Shown: positions 7,511-16,000, counted from the first letter of the stretch. The stretch: DNA of 32,721 bases from Chromatiaceae bacterium (GCA_026984455.1 JALSSC010000074.1:1-32721); one strand, 5' to 3'. Made by a program: numbers and translations. Notes: generated by a model from the sequence alone, not told the origin.

Positions 7511-8227
7511 ATGAAAAGATTGCTCAGCCTGTCCGCTCTCATCCTCTCTCTGTGCAATGGGGGCGCTCAGGCCACCCTGGTCTATTCCAACAACTTCGAC
7601 GGACCTGCCTACACCGCTCCGGGTGTGAGCGCCAGCGGCCCATCGGGCGGGTTTACCGGCTCCGTAACGGGTGGCCCCTATACCGGATCGAACGGCAAGA
7701 GCTGGAGCGGCAGCTATTTCGGCAGTGGCGACAGCTCCACCCTGACGCTCAGCAACCTACCCGGCCATACCCAGCTCAGCATCGACATGATGCTGGGCTT
7801 TCTGAACTCCTGGGACAGCCGCAATGGGACGGTTACCCCGGATAATCTGGAGGTCTGGATCGACGGCACCCTGGTGCTGGACATGACCACCGACAATGCC
7901 AGTGGCTCCGTGGTGGACTTCGACGGCGGTACGCTGGTGGTGGACAACGGCCAGATCGACGGCTCGACCTTTTACTCCGACGACTTGGTCGATATGGCCA
8001 CCGCGCCGGCCTTGACTCTCGCCCACAGCGCCTCCACGCTGACCCTCCAGATCGCCCCCTCCGGCAGTGGATGGCAAGGTTGGCCGGACGAGGGCTGGGG
8101 TATCGACGATCTGCGCATCCATGTGACAGGTGGAGGTGGCGCCAGCGTTCCCGAGCCCGCGGGCCCCGCCCTGTTCGGCCTCGGTCTCGTGGGTATGGGC
8201 CTTGCCCGCCGTCGCGCCCGTGTGTGA
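7511..8227 (+). CDS. PEP-CTERM sorting-signal exported protein
   Basis: This 238-residue secreted protein has a Sec signal peptide (MKRLLSLSALILSLCNGGAQ, cut after AQA). The mature domain is rich in Ser, Gly, Thr and Asp and ends with GWGIDDLRIHV, typical of lectin-like beta-sandwich domains of PEP-CTERM proteins. The C-terminus has the full sorting signal: VPEP, a TM segment (GLGLVGMGLA) and the RRRARV basic tail, which is processed by exosortase. The ATG at 7511 has GAGGA upstream; an in-frame GTG at 7490 lacks this. Such proteins usually go to the outer surface or exopolysaccharide matrix. No exosortase gene is in the window. Confidence 0.88.
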   Translation: MKRLLSLSALILSLCNGGAQATLVYSNNFDGPAYTAPGVSASGPSGGFTGSVTGGPYTGSNGKSWSGSYFGSGDSSTLTLSNLPGHTQLSIDMMLGFLNSWDSRNGTVTPDNLEVWIDGTLVLDMTTDNASGSVVDFDGGTLVVDNGQIDGSTFYSDDLVDMATAPALTLAHSASTLTLQIAPSGSGWQGWPDEGWGIDDLRIHVTGGGGASVPEPAGPALFGLGLVGMGLARRRARV

Positions 8228-8324
8228 GGTGTCCCAGCGGCCGGCGCGGGCGCATTCAGGGCCGTAGGGCCGGAACCTGCACTCAAGGCTGGGTGCCGGC
8301 GGGAATGGAATCCGCGGCGGCGGC

Positions 8325-10151
8325 CTAGCATACCCGGTCACCGCCCTCGGCCTTGGCCCGATAACAGGCGCCGTCGGCGGTCTTGAGGGCCTTGTCCGGG
8401 GCGGGGGCCGCGCTGTCCAGGGCCACCGCCCCGATGCTCATCCCCAGCCGGAAGCGCCGCCCCTGCCACTCGAACCGCCAGTCCCGCAGGGCCTGCAGGA
8501 GTCCCTCGATGACGGGGCCGGCGGCCTCGGCGTCGCAGCCATCCAGCAGGAGGCCGAATTCATCCCCGCCGAGGCGGGCGAGGGTGTCGCTGCGGCGCAG
8601 ATGGCGCTGCAACAGGTGGCTCACCGCCCGCAGGGCCTGGTCACCGGCCGCGTGTCCGGCACTGTCGTTGACCGGCTTGAAGTGGTCGAGATCGATATAA
8701 CAGAGGACGTGACCGCATTCCCCGCCGCGCGCCGTCTCGATGCGGCCGGCGAGCCGCTGGGTGAAGGCGCGCCGGTTGGGCAGGCCGGTGAGGGCGTCGT
8801 GACGGGCGAGATGATCGAGCCGGCGGCGTCGGGCGCGCTCCTCGGTGACGTCCCGGAACAGGACCACCGCCCCCCGGAGTCGCGCCCCTTCCACGAGCGG
8901 ACTGGTGGTGAACTGGACCGGCAGCGGGTGGCCGTCCCGCCGCCACAGGACCTCGTCGTCACCGCTGCGGCACTCCCCGGCGGACAGGCTGGCGAGGATC
9001 GGGCAGTCCTCCGGGCGACAGGGTCTGCCGTCCTCGTGGCGCGCATGGATCAGGGGATGGAGTTCGCGTCCGAGCAGATCCGCCGCCGGATAGCCCAGCA
9101 GGCGTTCCGCGGCGGGATTGACGAAGGTGCAGCGTCCCTTCCGGTCGAGACCGAAGATCCCTTCACCGCTCGCCTCCAAGAGCAGGCGCAGATGGGCGGT
9201 GGCCCGCCGCACCTGCCGCTCGAGGTCACGCTCATGGTCGCGCAGTCGGGCGAGGACCAGACGGTGTTCGTTCACCAGGGCGTGGAGCAGCAGGGTGGTG
9301 GCCCCGGCGATGGCCAGGAAGCTCTCCAGCCAGAGGAGGGAGACATCCAGCCGCGGGCCGGTGAAGGGGCCGTAGCCGCGGGCGGTCCCGCCGACGGCGA
9401 TCAGAGCCAGGAGGAAACCGCCCAGGGTCAGTTCGCGGCTGCCCAGACGGTAGGCCGCCCAGACCATCACCGGGAGCAGGGAGAAGGCGATGGGGATGTC
9501 CGGGGCCTCGGCGAGACCGCGACTCCAGAACAGGAAGACCCCGAGGCCGGTCTCCACCCCCAGGATCGCCAGGCGTTCCACAAGGCCGCCGGCGCCGCGC
9601 CCCCCGCCGGATCCGGTCCAGGTCAGCAGCAGAGGGGCGCCCATGAGGGTGCCGACGCAGTCGCCCAGGTACCAGGTGAGGCCGTGGAAGAGGGCATCGC
9701 CCGCGGAGACCAGACCCGCCAGGACGAGGCTCGTCGTCCCCAGTGTGGCGCTGATCGAAGGGGACAGGACCGCGCCCCAGAGGAGAAAGGCGAACAACGC
9801 CCGGGGACCCGAGAGGACGCCTCTGACGCAGTCGCAACGCCGGGCGAGGGAGACGGCGGCGGCCCAGGCCGTCAGGGCGTCACCGAGGCCCATGCCCAGG
9901 GCGGCGCCCCAGGGGACCCCATGGTGGATCACCGCCGCCATCTCCCCCGCCGCGATGGCCGGCCACAGGCGGAGACCGTAGCGTAACAGGGCGGCCAGGG
10001 CGAGACCGGCGGCGGGCCAGAAAGGGCTCGCGGTGCCCTCGGTGAAGGCGAGGGAGAGGCCCCATTCCGCCCCCGCCCAATAGGCGAGGCTCAGGGCAAA
10101 GGCCGGGATCATCGTCTTCCAGGGGCCGGAAATGCGGGAGACCGGGGGCAT
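8325..10151 (-). CDS. MASE1-PAS-GGDEF diguanylate cyclase
   Basis: This 608-residue membrane sensor is predicted to make cyclic-di-GMP from two GTP. Residues ~10-290 form a multi-TM MASE1 sensor region (SPFWPAAGLALAALLRYG is typical). Residues ~318-430 form a PAS domain (EASGEGIFGLDRKGRCTFVN). Residues ~440-605 form the cyclase domain. The active-site motif is intact, GGDEF at 528-532 within RLGGDEF, and an inhibitory I-site RxxD (RRSD, 519-522) stands five residues before it, so product inhibition is expected. No EAL domain is present. A later start at the Met of MIPAFALS is possible. It is transcribed toward the PEP-CTERM gene; surface-matrix proteins and c-di-GMP are often linked, but the pairing here is only positional. 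Confidence 0.92.
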   Translation of the reverse strand: MPPVSRISGPWKTMIPAFALSLAYWAGAEWGLSLAFTEGTASPFWPAAGLALAALLRYGLRLWPAIAAGEMAAVIHHGVPWGAALGMGLGDALTAWAAAVSLARRCDCVRGVLSGPRALFAFLLWGAVLSPSISATLGTTSLVLAGLVSAGDALFHGLTWYLGDCVGTLMGAPLLLTWTGSGGGRGAGGLVERLAILGVETGLGVFLFWSRGLAEAPDIPIAFSLLPVMVWAAYRLGSRELTLGGFLLALIAVGGTARGYGPFTGPRLDVSLLWLESFLAIAGATTLLLHALVNEHRLVLARLRDHERDLERQVRRATAHLRLLLEASGEGIFGLDRKGRCTFVNPAAERLLGYPAADLLGRELHPLIHARHEDGRPCRPEDCPILASLSAGECRSGDDEVLWRRDGHPLPVQFTTSPLVEGARLRGAVVLFRDVTEERARRRRLDHLARHDALTGLPNRRAFTQRLAGRIETARGGECGHVLCYIDLDHFKPVNDSAGHAAGDQALRAVSHLLQRHLRRSDTLARLGGDEFGLLLDGCDAEAAGPVIEGLLQALRDWRFEWQGRRFRLGMSIGAVALDSAAPAPDKALKTADGACYRAKAEGGDRVC

Positions 10152-10260
10152 TTCAGGGCATGTCTTTGGCGTCGGGCTCTGCGTTTGTCAGCGGTCTGGC
10201 GAGGCGACCGATTCCTTGAGAATGCCGCGACGGGCCCCTATCCGCAGGTATCCCCGAGAA

Positions 10261-10896
10261 CTACATGGTCGGGCCGGAATAGGCGTCTACACGGGCGGGG
10301 GGTATATTCTTCCAGACGATCTTCGTATCGATATGGGAATGGGATTGAACCTGACCGATGGATGGTGCGCGCAGATCGTAGGTGAATTGCACGAAGGTCC
10401 CATCCGTGCGTAACAGGGCACGCACTTGCTGAATGATCCTCTGCACCGTCGGCGCGGGGAGCGAGCGCAACGGAAGCCCCGATACCACGGCCCTGACCCT
10501 TTCCGAATCAGCCCCCAGGAGTTCTTGCATCCGCGCCGCGTCGCCCTCTATCACCCGTATCTCGGGAAACTTCTCGCGCAGATGCGCCGCCAGTGCCGGG
10601 GACCGTTCAATCGTGACGAGTCGCCCCGGCGCCACACCCTGTTGCAGCAGGGCGTGGGTTATCGCACCGGTGCCACCGCCCAATTCGACGACCAGACCCT
10701 CGCTGTCCCTGCCATCCACCATGGCCGCCATGGCCTTCGCCAGGTACGGCGAGCTGGGGCAGGCCGCACCGATCGCACGTGGATTGACGATGATCTCCTT
10801 CATGAAAACGGCATAGGATCGCAACCTGTTCAGGCGCCTGTCCGAAGGCCGTCTGTCCTCGTTGTCTTTCCGATAGACGAAGGTACTCATACTCAT
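10261..10896 (-). CDS. PmtA-like phospholipid N-methyltransferase family protein
   Basis: This ~211-residue class I SAM-dependent methyltransferase has the SAM-binding motif I VVELGGGTGAITHALL followed by the acidic motif II residue in LVTIERSP. The N-terminal segment FMKEIIVNPRAIGAACPSS is typical of the family that includes PmtA, which methylates phosphatidylethanolamine to make phosphatidylcholine; related members resemble rRNA adenine dimethyltransferases. Three starts are possible: GTG 10932, ATG 10896 and ATG 10890. None has a strong ribosome site; ATG 10896 is used here. The exact substrate cannot be told from sequence alone. It stands alone, divergent from the DedA gene. Confidence 0.75.
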   Translation of the reverse strand: MSMSTFVYRKDNEDRRPSDRRLNRLRSYAVFMKEIIVNPRAIGAACPSSPYLAKAMAAMVDGRDSEGLVVELGGGTGAITHALLQQGVAPGRLVTIERSPALAAHLREKFPEIRVIEGDAARMQELLGADSERVRAVVSGLPLRSLPAPTVQRIIQQVRALLRTDGTFVQFTYDLRAPSIGQVQSHSHIDTKIVWKNIPPARVDAYSGPTM

Positions 10897-11165
10897 GCCA
10901 AGATCCGGTGCTGTCCGATTTGTTTTCCACACTGATACCGACCCCGCCCCCGTCCATGCATTCTCCTTCTTCGACGCGGCGTCTTCCCACTGGAGAAGGC
11001 CGCGGGAATATTAGCACAGCTTGATGCGACAGCCCCAGTTCGCTTGTCCTGCCACCTGGACCCTGGCGACGGAGGCCCCTGCCACCCTGCCCGGCCTGAG
11101 ACCGATGTCCCCGCCTCCGGCGATAGGGTATCCTTGAAGCCCGCCGACAACCGACCCCAGGTTCC

Positions 11166-11768
11166 ATGGACAACCTGCAAACCCTGCTGTACCAGCTACA
11201 GCACGCCCACTGGAGCTGCCCTGTCGTCGGCCTTCTGTTCGTGCTCGAATCGGCACCCTTGATCGGACTGTTCATACCGGGTGTGCTCCTGGCGGCCGCC
11301 CTGGGCGCCCTTGCCAGCCAGGGCAATCCGGAATTGGGTGGTTTGGTCGCCTGCGCGGCCCTGGGCGGCCTCCTTGGCGACCTGATCGGTTACTCCCTGG
11401 GGCGTCTGGGCCGGGACGAATGGCTGCGCGGGCGCGAGGGATCGAGACGCAGATCCCGCTACAGGCGCGCCGAGCGCCTGTTGACCCGTTTCGGCCCCTG
11501 GGCCATCCTCCTGGGGCGGTTCCTCTGGGTGGTGCATCCCGCCGTCGGGGTGATCGCCGGTGCCGGCGGGGTCTCGCTCAAGCGCTATCTGGCAGTAGAC
11601 CTCCTCGCCGTGTCGCTCTGGTCGCTGGCCTACTTCGGCATCGGCTACCTGGGGGCGGGGGTCTGGTTGGCCGAGGAACTTCAGCTGATGAAATCGCTGG
11701 GGGTCCTCGTCCTGATCGTACTGCTGGTGCTGGTCCCTGTGCTGCTGGGATCGGAGAGACGCCGATGA
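11166..11768 (+). CDS. DedA family membrane protein
   Basis: This 200-residue inner-membrane protein has the DedA (SNARE-associated/VTT) fold: a re-entrant N-terminal segment (ESAPLIGLFIPGVLLAAALGALASQG), a basic loop with many Arg, and the family motif GRFLWVVHPAVGVIAGAGG at about 118-136, in place of the common GRFIPGVRTFAPFVAG. DedA proteins act as lipid scramblases/transporters (undecaprenyl phosphate or phospholipids) and affect membrane potential and antimicrobial tolerance. The divergent neighbour is a lipid methyltransferase-like protein, so a lipid role is plausible for both. Confidence 0.85.
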   Translation: MDNLQTLLYQLQHAHWSCPVVGLLFVLESAPLIGLFIPGVLLAAALGALASQGNPELGGLVACAALGGLLGDLIGYSLGRLGRDEWLRGREGSRRRSRYRRAERLLTRFGPWAILLGRFLWVVHPAVGVIAGAGGVSLKRYLAVDLLAVSLWSLAYFGIGYLGAGVWLAEELQLMKSLGVLVLIVLLVLVPVLLGSERRR

Positions 11769-11924
11769 TTCCCCTGGCCATCCGCACCACAGAAAAACGC
11801 CCTGGAACCGGACTCGCCCATTGCTTTCCCGAACCCCAGGCGCAAGATGCGCTCCATGCCCGTCGCACGTGAAACCGACACGGGGCCTCTGCGGCCCTCC
11901 CTTCATCCCTAGCCCGGAGGACCT

Positions 11925-12464
11925 ATGAACGCCCATCCCCTCCCCGTTCACCTCGTCGCCCTCTTCGACGACCAGGCCACCGCCACCCGGGTGGTGGAAC
12001 GACTCATCGAGGACGACTTCCCCATGGACCGCATCTCTGTGCTGCACAAGCGCGGCAGCGGCCATGGCGACGACCCCTTGGGCCTGAGCTTCACCGGTGC
12101 CGGCCAACGCATGCAGGTGTGGGGTGAACAGGGCCTGCTCTGGGGGGCCATCGGCGGGCTTCTCGCCGGCCTCTCGGGGCTGTTCCTGGTGCCCGGCATC
12201 GGCGCCCTCCTCGCCGCCGGGCCCATCACCGAGGCCCTGGGCTGGGCCGTCGCGGGCGGCGCCACCATGGCCGGGGCCGCGGCCCTGAGCGAAGTGGCCA
12301 CCGCCTTTCACCGCCTGGGGCTGCCCAAGGAGAGGCTCGAACACATCGAGAAGGCGATTCAGGACGGGCGTTATGTGCTCATGCTCCACGCCGAGCCCGG
12401 CGAGATCGAGCGCCTGCGACCGCGGGTCGCCATGACCGGCGCCAAGGAAGTCATCCTGCTCTGA
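11925..12464 (+). CDS. Glycine-zipper-type membrane protein (DUF1269/GsiB-like fold)
   Basis: This 179-residue protein begins with a beta-alpha-beta segment (LVALFDDQATATRVVERLIE) similar to the N-terminus of stress proteins of the YflT/DUF1269 type. A Gly/Ala-rich hydrophobic stretch follows at ~66-125, likely two TM helices, then a second alpha/beta segment (LPKERLEHIEKAIQDGRYVL). It has a good ribosome site (CGGAGG at 11915-11920). Its TGA overlaps the next ATG by one base, so the two genes are likely co-translated. Members are often linked to stress responses. Function is not known. Confidence 0.7.
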   Translation: MNAHPLPVHLVALFDDQATATRVVERLIEDDFPMDRISVLHKRGSGHGDDPLGLSFTGAGQRMQVWGEQGLLWGAIGGLLAGLSGLFLVPGIGALLAAGPITEALGWAVAGGATMAGAAALSEVATAFHRLGLPKERLEHIEKAIQDGRYVLMLHAEPGEIERLRPRVAMTGAKEVILL

Positions 12465-12844
12465 TGGCGGATGCCCTCGAGGCCCTGCGCCGCGAACACC
12501 GCCAGTGGCGTGACGAACACGCCCAGTGGCGCGTCAACCTGGATATCTGGCAACGCCAGATATCCCGTGCCGAGGCCATCGCCTACGAACTGGAGACCGC
12601 CCTCCCCCAAGGCGCCCCCCTACACGGATTGCGGAGCGACATCGAACGCCATGAACAGGCCCTGACGACCCACGAACGGCGCCTCGACCAGTCCCCGGAC
12701 GAAGACCTGACGCGCCTGCATAGCGAACACCAGGCCCTGCGCCAACGCCACCAAAGGCTCCGTGAGCGCTATCTCGACTTTCGCCGCCGTCACCATGAAG
12801 GCATGGCCGAGATCCGCCGCCTGATCCGCCTCCTGGACCGATGA
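12464..12844 (+). CDS. Coiled-coil cytosolic protein, partner of the upstream gene
   Basis: This 126-residue, almost wholly alpha-helical protein is rich in Arg, His, Glu and Gln (EALRREHRQWRDEHAQWR) and has no TM segment or signal peptide. The ATG overlaps the preceding stop (TGATG), so it is probably translated together with the upstream membrane protein. Heptad patterns at 1-50 and 55-125 suggest an antiparallel coiled coil. I do not recognise a family beyond general coiled-coil proteins. Confidence 0.65.
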   Translation: MADALEALRREHRQWRDEHAQWRVNLDIWQRQISRAEAIAYELETALPQGAPLHGLRSDIERHEQALTTHERRLDQSPDEDLTRLHSEHQALRQRHQRLRERYLDFRRRHHEGMAEIRRLIRLLDR

Positions 12845-12849
12845 CGCCC

Positions 12850-12922
12850 GTGGGAGCGGCTTCAGCCGCGATCCGGCGTGGCCGCTCCGTGCAGGAGTCA
12901 TCGCGGCCGAAGCCGTTCCCAC
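12850..12922 (+). repeat. REP-type palindromic repeat, copy A
   Basis: An outer 23-bp arm at 12850-12872 (starting GTGGGAGCGGCTTCAGCC) pairs with its near-perfect reverse complement at 12900-12922, enclosing a spacer with GCGTGGCCGCTCCGTGCAGG. GGAGCGGCTTCAGCCGCGA is a widespread REP core in gammaproteobacteria. Copies B (13809-13880, inverted) and C (20269-20300, half) belong to the same family. Confidence 0.8.
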
Positions 12923-12982
12923 CTTGTCACCCGGAGGGCGAAATGCAGTGAACTCCTGTGGTCGCCGCTGTCGTATGACCCC

Positions 12983-13768
12983 ATGAACCGTCCCCTGCGC
13001 CTCGTGCTCAGCGGCCTGGTCACCGGGCTCGGCGGGGGCCTCGTGAGCCTCGGTGGCGGAACCCTGCTGATCCCACTGCTCACCGAGTGGCTGGATATGA
13101 CCCCCTTTCAGGCCCGGGGTACGGCCCTGGCCGCGGCCTTCTTCACCTCCGTCAGCGGGGCCATCGGCTATGGCCTGCACGGCAGCGTGGATTGGCGCAC
13201 CCTGCTATGGACCGGGATACCGGCCCTGATCTGCGCGCCCCTGGTCGCCCGCCTGTCCGCACCCTGGTCACAGGAACGGCTGCGCCGGGCCTTCGGGGTG
13301 GTGGTCCTCCTGGGGGCCTTCGCCCTGCTACTGAAAGACGATGCCCACCGGGGATTCGCCAGCGATTGGCCCTTGGCCTGGATGATATGGGTGGGGTCGA
13401 TCGCCGGAGCGGTGGCCGGTGCGGTGGGGGTCAGCGGCGGACCCGTGCTCGCGCCGCTGTTCGTGCTCGGCCTGGGTATGCCCCAGGCGCTGGCCCAGGG
13501 CTCTTCGCTGGCCGCCCGCCTGCCGGCGATCATCGGTGGCGTCGCCGAGAACCAACGTGAGGGCAACATCCACTGGCGCGCCCTGCCCTGGCTCGCGGCC
13601 GGGATCGTGACCGGCACCTGGGGCGGCAGCCTGATCGCCCTGTACCTGCCCGAGCACGGCCTGCGTATCCTGTTCGCCCTGTTGCTGGTCCTGCTGGGGC
13701 TGCACGAGATCTTCGGACGCCCATTCCATCCCCAGCACAGGCACAGGGCCCATGGGACCTATCCCTGA
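12983..13768 (+). CDS. TSUP (TauE/SafE) family permease
   Basis: This 261-residue membrane protein has about eight TM segments in two similar halves. The first half has GLGGGLVSLGGGTLLIPLL and the second AGAVAGAVGVSGGPVLAPLF, both typical of TSUP (TauE/SafE, DUF81) transporters, which export or import sulfite, sulfoacetate, thiosulfate or other organosulfur anions. The in-frame upstream part before ATG 12983 is non-hydrophobic and runs into REP copy A, so the ATG is preferred. The substrate cannot be inferred from the surroundings. Confidence 0.85.
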   Translation: MNRPLRLVLSGLVTGLGGGLVSLGGGTLLIPLLTEWLDMTPFQARGTALAAAFFTSVSGAIGYGLHGSVDWRTLLWTGIPALICAPLVARLSAPWSQERLRRAFGVVVLLGAFALLLKDDAHRGFASDWPLAWMIWVGSIAGAVAGAVGVSGGPVLAPLFVLGLGMPQALAQGSSLAARLPAIIGGVAENQREGNIHWRALPWLAAGIVTGTWGGSLIALYLPEHGLRILFALLLVLLGLHEIFGRPFHPQHRHRAHGTYP

Positions 13769-13808
13769 ACCGGAGGCGCGGTGGTGCCCCACAGGGGCCC
13801 CTTTGGTG

Positions 13809-13880
13809 GTGGAGACGGCTTCGGCCGCGACGGCTCCTGCACGGAGTGGCCACGCCGGACCGGCGCTGAAGCCGCTCCTT
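13809..13880 (-). repeat. REP-type palindromic repeat, copy B (inverted)
   Basis: On the minus strand this stretch aligns with copy A almost base for base (GGAGCGGCTTCAGC ... GGCGTGGCC.CTCCGTGCAGGAG ... TCGCGGCCGAAGCCG). It is placed in inverted orientation on the other side of the TSUP gene. It is directly followed at 13882-13892 by TATACCCGTCG, the tip sequence of the element inserted in pbpC. Confidence 0.75.
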
Positions 13881-13942
13881 GTATACCCGTCGGCTGTCCA
13901 GGCTGACGGCAGGCGTGCCCAGCCCGCAGGCCGAACCGTCCC

Positions 13943-14284
13943 TCAGTCCGCCGCCTCGAACCGGGCACTGCCCGTCGCCCGGTCGATGCTCAGCTCCAGC
14001 TCGGCGTACTCGGGCTGCGCCTGAGAGGGGGTCGGGTCGTCGGCGCAGCTGCAGCCGGTGACGATCCCCTCGTAGAGGACCCCCACCCGGGCATGGATTC
14101 GTGCCGGGGCCTCCCAGGCCCTCAGGACCAGGATCCGGAACCCGTCCCCCGCCACCCGCTCGCTGTGCGCCAGGCCCGCCTGGAGCGGCAGCCGCGCCGC
14201 CTCCAGGGCCTCCAATTCGGCCTTGAGCACGGCCGGGAAGGCCGGGTTCCCCCAGGCCCGTGCGGATTCGCGCAAAAGGATCAT
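13943..14284 (-). CDS. Small conserved hypothetical protein with GCSCADDPTP motif
   Basis: This 113-residue soluble protein starts at ATG 14284, with GGAGAG six bases upstream; longer in-frame extensions are low-complexity and lack a ribosome site. It has an N-terminal helix (PAFPAVLKAELEALEAARLPLQ), a beta-rich middle (FRILVLRAWEAPARIHARVGVLYEGI) and a striking VTGCSCADDPTP segment with two Cys two residues apart. The C-terminus reads ELELSIDRATGSARF. No family is recognised by eye; the Cys pair could bind a metal. It points away from the monooxygenase gene on the other strand. Confidence 0.6.
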   Translation of the reverse strand: MILLRESARAWGNPAFPAVLKAELEALEAARLPLQAGLAHSERVAGDGFRILVLRAWEAPARIHARVGVLYEGIVTGCSCADDPTPSQAQPEYAELELSIDRATGSARFEAAD

Positions 14285-14487
14285 GCCGCTCTCCACAATA
14301 CTCGGGCCGTCGATCGAAACGCCCCCCGGCGTCACGTCCGGGGGCCCAGGGCGTCGGCAGGGTCCGGCCCCTCGCGACACCCGCCGGCCTGCATCATAGC
14401 CCAACCCGGGACGGGCGCCGATCTTGCCCCGGCCCCCGCCTGGCGGCATGATGCCCATCCCCACCGACATCAACGGAGGAAAACGCC

Positions 14488-14784
14488 ATGCACGTGACCC
14501 TGGTCCACGTCTGGGTCAAGGCCGGCCGGGAGGAGGCCTTCATCGAGGCGACCCGCCGCAACCACCTGGCCTCGGTGAAGGAACCGGGCAACCGCCGCTT
14601 CGACGTCCTGGAGGATCCCGCGGAACACGGCCATTTCCTCCTCTACGAGGCCTATGCCAGTGCCCTCGACGCGGCCGCCCACAAGGAGACCGGTCACTAT
14701 CTGGCCTGGCGCGAGACGGTGGCCGACATGATGGCCCGCCCGCGCCAGGCGGTCCCCCTGCGCGGCCTGTTCCCCGGGGACTGA
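14488..14784 (+). CDS. Antibiotic biosynthesis monooxygenase (ABM/LsrG-like) domain protein
   Basis: This 98-residue single-domain protein has the ABM dimeric alpha/beta fold: VTLVHVWVKAGREEAFIEAT, the NRRFDVLEDPAEHGHFLLYE strand pair, and YASALDAAAHKETGHYLAW. The family includes cofactor-free quinol monooxygenases (YgiN) and the autoinducer-2 isomerase LsrG. The ATG has GGAGGA at 14475-14480. The next gene, an alcohol dehydrogenase, starts three bases after this stop, so the two probably form an operon handling small carbonyl or quinone compounds; the substrate is unknown. Confidence 0.8.
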   Translation: MHVTLVHVWVKAGREEAFIEATRRNHLASVKEPGNRRFDVLEDPAEHGHFLLYEAYASALDAAAHKETGHYLAWRETVADMMARPRQAVPLRGLFPGD

Positions 14785-14787
14785 GCG

Positions 14788-15978
14788 ATGCCCGCCGCCA
14801 TCCCCCCCTTCCAGGTCGCCCGCCTGCCGGCCATCGAGTTCGGCCGGGGGACCCTGAGCGCGCTGCCCCGGCACATCGCCGCCTACGGACGCGAGGCCCT
14901 CCTGGTGACGGGGCGCCGCTCCTTCCCGGCCTCGCCCCATTGGCCGGCCCTCACCGCCGCCCTCGCGGCCTTGGAGGTGAACTGGCGACGGATCGAGGTG
15001 AGTGGCGAGCCGGCCCCCGAAACGGTGGACGAAGCGGTTCGCCGCCACCATCAGCAGGGCATCGCGGTGGTGGTGGGCATCGGCGGAGGCAGCGTCCTGG
15101 ACGCCGCCAAGGCCATCGCCGGGCTCCTGCCCTCGGGGAATTCGGTGATGGATCATCTGGAGGGGGTCGGCCGGGGGATCCCCTACCGGGGGCCCGCCAC
15201 CCCCTTCATCGCCGTACCCACCACCGCCGGCACCGGCAGCGAGGCCACCAAGAATGCGGTCCTGTCGCGGCGGGGCGCGCACGGCTTCAAGAAGTCCTTC
15301 CGCCACGAGGCCCTGGTGGCCCGCCTGGCCCTGGTGGATCCGGATCTGCTCGCCACCTGCCCGGCGCCGCTGCTGGCCGCCGACGGCATGGATGCCTTCA
15401 CCCAGCTCCTGGAGTCCTGGGTCTCGCTCGGCGCCAGCCCCTTCACCGATGCCCTGGCCCGGTCCGGTCTCGAGGCCTTCCGCGAGGGCTTCTGGCCGGC
15501 CTGGGAACGGGGGGACCCCAGTGGCCGGGAACGCCTCGCCTACGCCTCGCTCTGCTCGGGTATCACCCTCGCCCAGGCCGGACTCGGCTCGGTCCACGGC
15601 CTCGCCTCCCCCTTGGGGGCCTTCTTCCCCATCCCCCATGGGGTGGTCTGCGGGACCCTGGTGGCCGAGGCCACCGCCGTCAACATACGCGCCCTCGAGG
15701 CCCGCGCCCCCGATGCGCCCGCCTTGGGCAAGTACGCCGCCGTGGGGCGCCTCCTGAGCGGGCGGGCGGGGGCCGACGACCGGGCCGCACGCCGGGCCCT
15801 GGTGGATCTGCTGCGGCAGTGGGTGGAGCGGCTCGCCCTGCCCCGCCTCTCCGCCTTCGGGGTCGCGGAGAGCGACCTCCCCCGCATCGTCGCCCACAGC
15901 CGCGGCGGGAGCATGCGCAGCAATCCCCTGGAACTCAGCGACGCGGAACTCGCCGAGGTCCTCCGGGCCCGCCTCTGA
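14788..15978 (+). CDS. Iron-type (group III) alcohol dehydrogenase
   Basis: This 396-residue NAD(P)-dependent enzyme of the Fe-ADH family has a Rossmann-like N-terminal domain with the nucleotide motif VVGIGGGSVLDAAKAIA near residues 93-109 and TAGTGSE near 148-154. A C-terminal helical metal-binding domain follows. Of the four metal ligands, Asp202 (GMDAFT), His270 (VHGLASP) and His284 (PIPHGVV) are present. The position of the usual first His holds Gln206 (DAFTQ), seen in some subfamilies. It would interconvert an alcohol and an aldehyde or ketone, possibly a product of the upstream ABM enzyme. Confidence 0.88.
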   Translation: MPAAIPPFQVARLPAIEFGRGTLSALPRHIAAYGREALLVTGRRSFPASPHWPALTAALAALEVNWRRIEVSGEPAPETVDEAVRRHHQQGIAVVVGIGGGSVLDAAKAIAGLLPSGNSVMDHLEGVGRGIPYRGPATPFIAVPTTAGTGSEATKNAVLSRRGAHGFKKSFRHEALVARLALVDPDLLATCPAPLLAADGMDAFTQLLESWVSLGASPFTDALARSGLEAFREGFWPAWERGDPSGRERLAYASLCSGITLAQAGLGSVHGLASPLGAFFPIPHGVVCGTLVAEATAVNIRALEARAPDAPALGKYAAVGRLLSGRAGADDRAARRALVDLLRQWVERLALPRLSAFGVAESDLPRIVAHSRGGSMRSNPLELSDAELAEVLRARL

Positions 15979-16000
15979 TCCCGCGCGGACCCGGCCCGTC

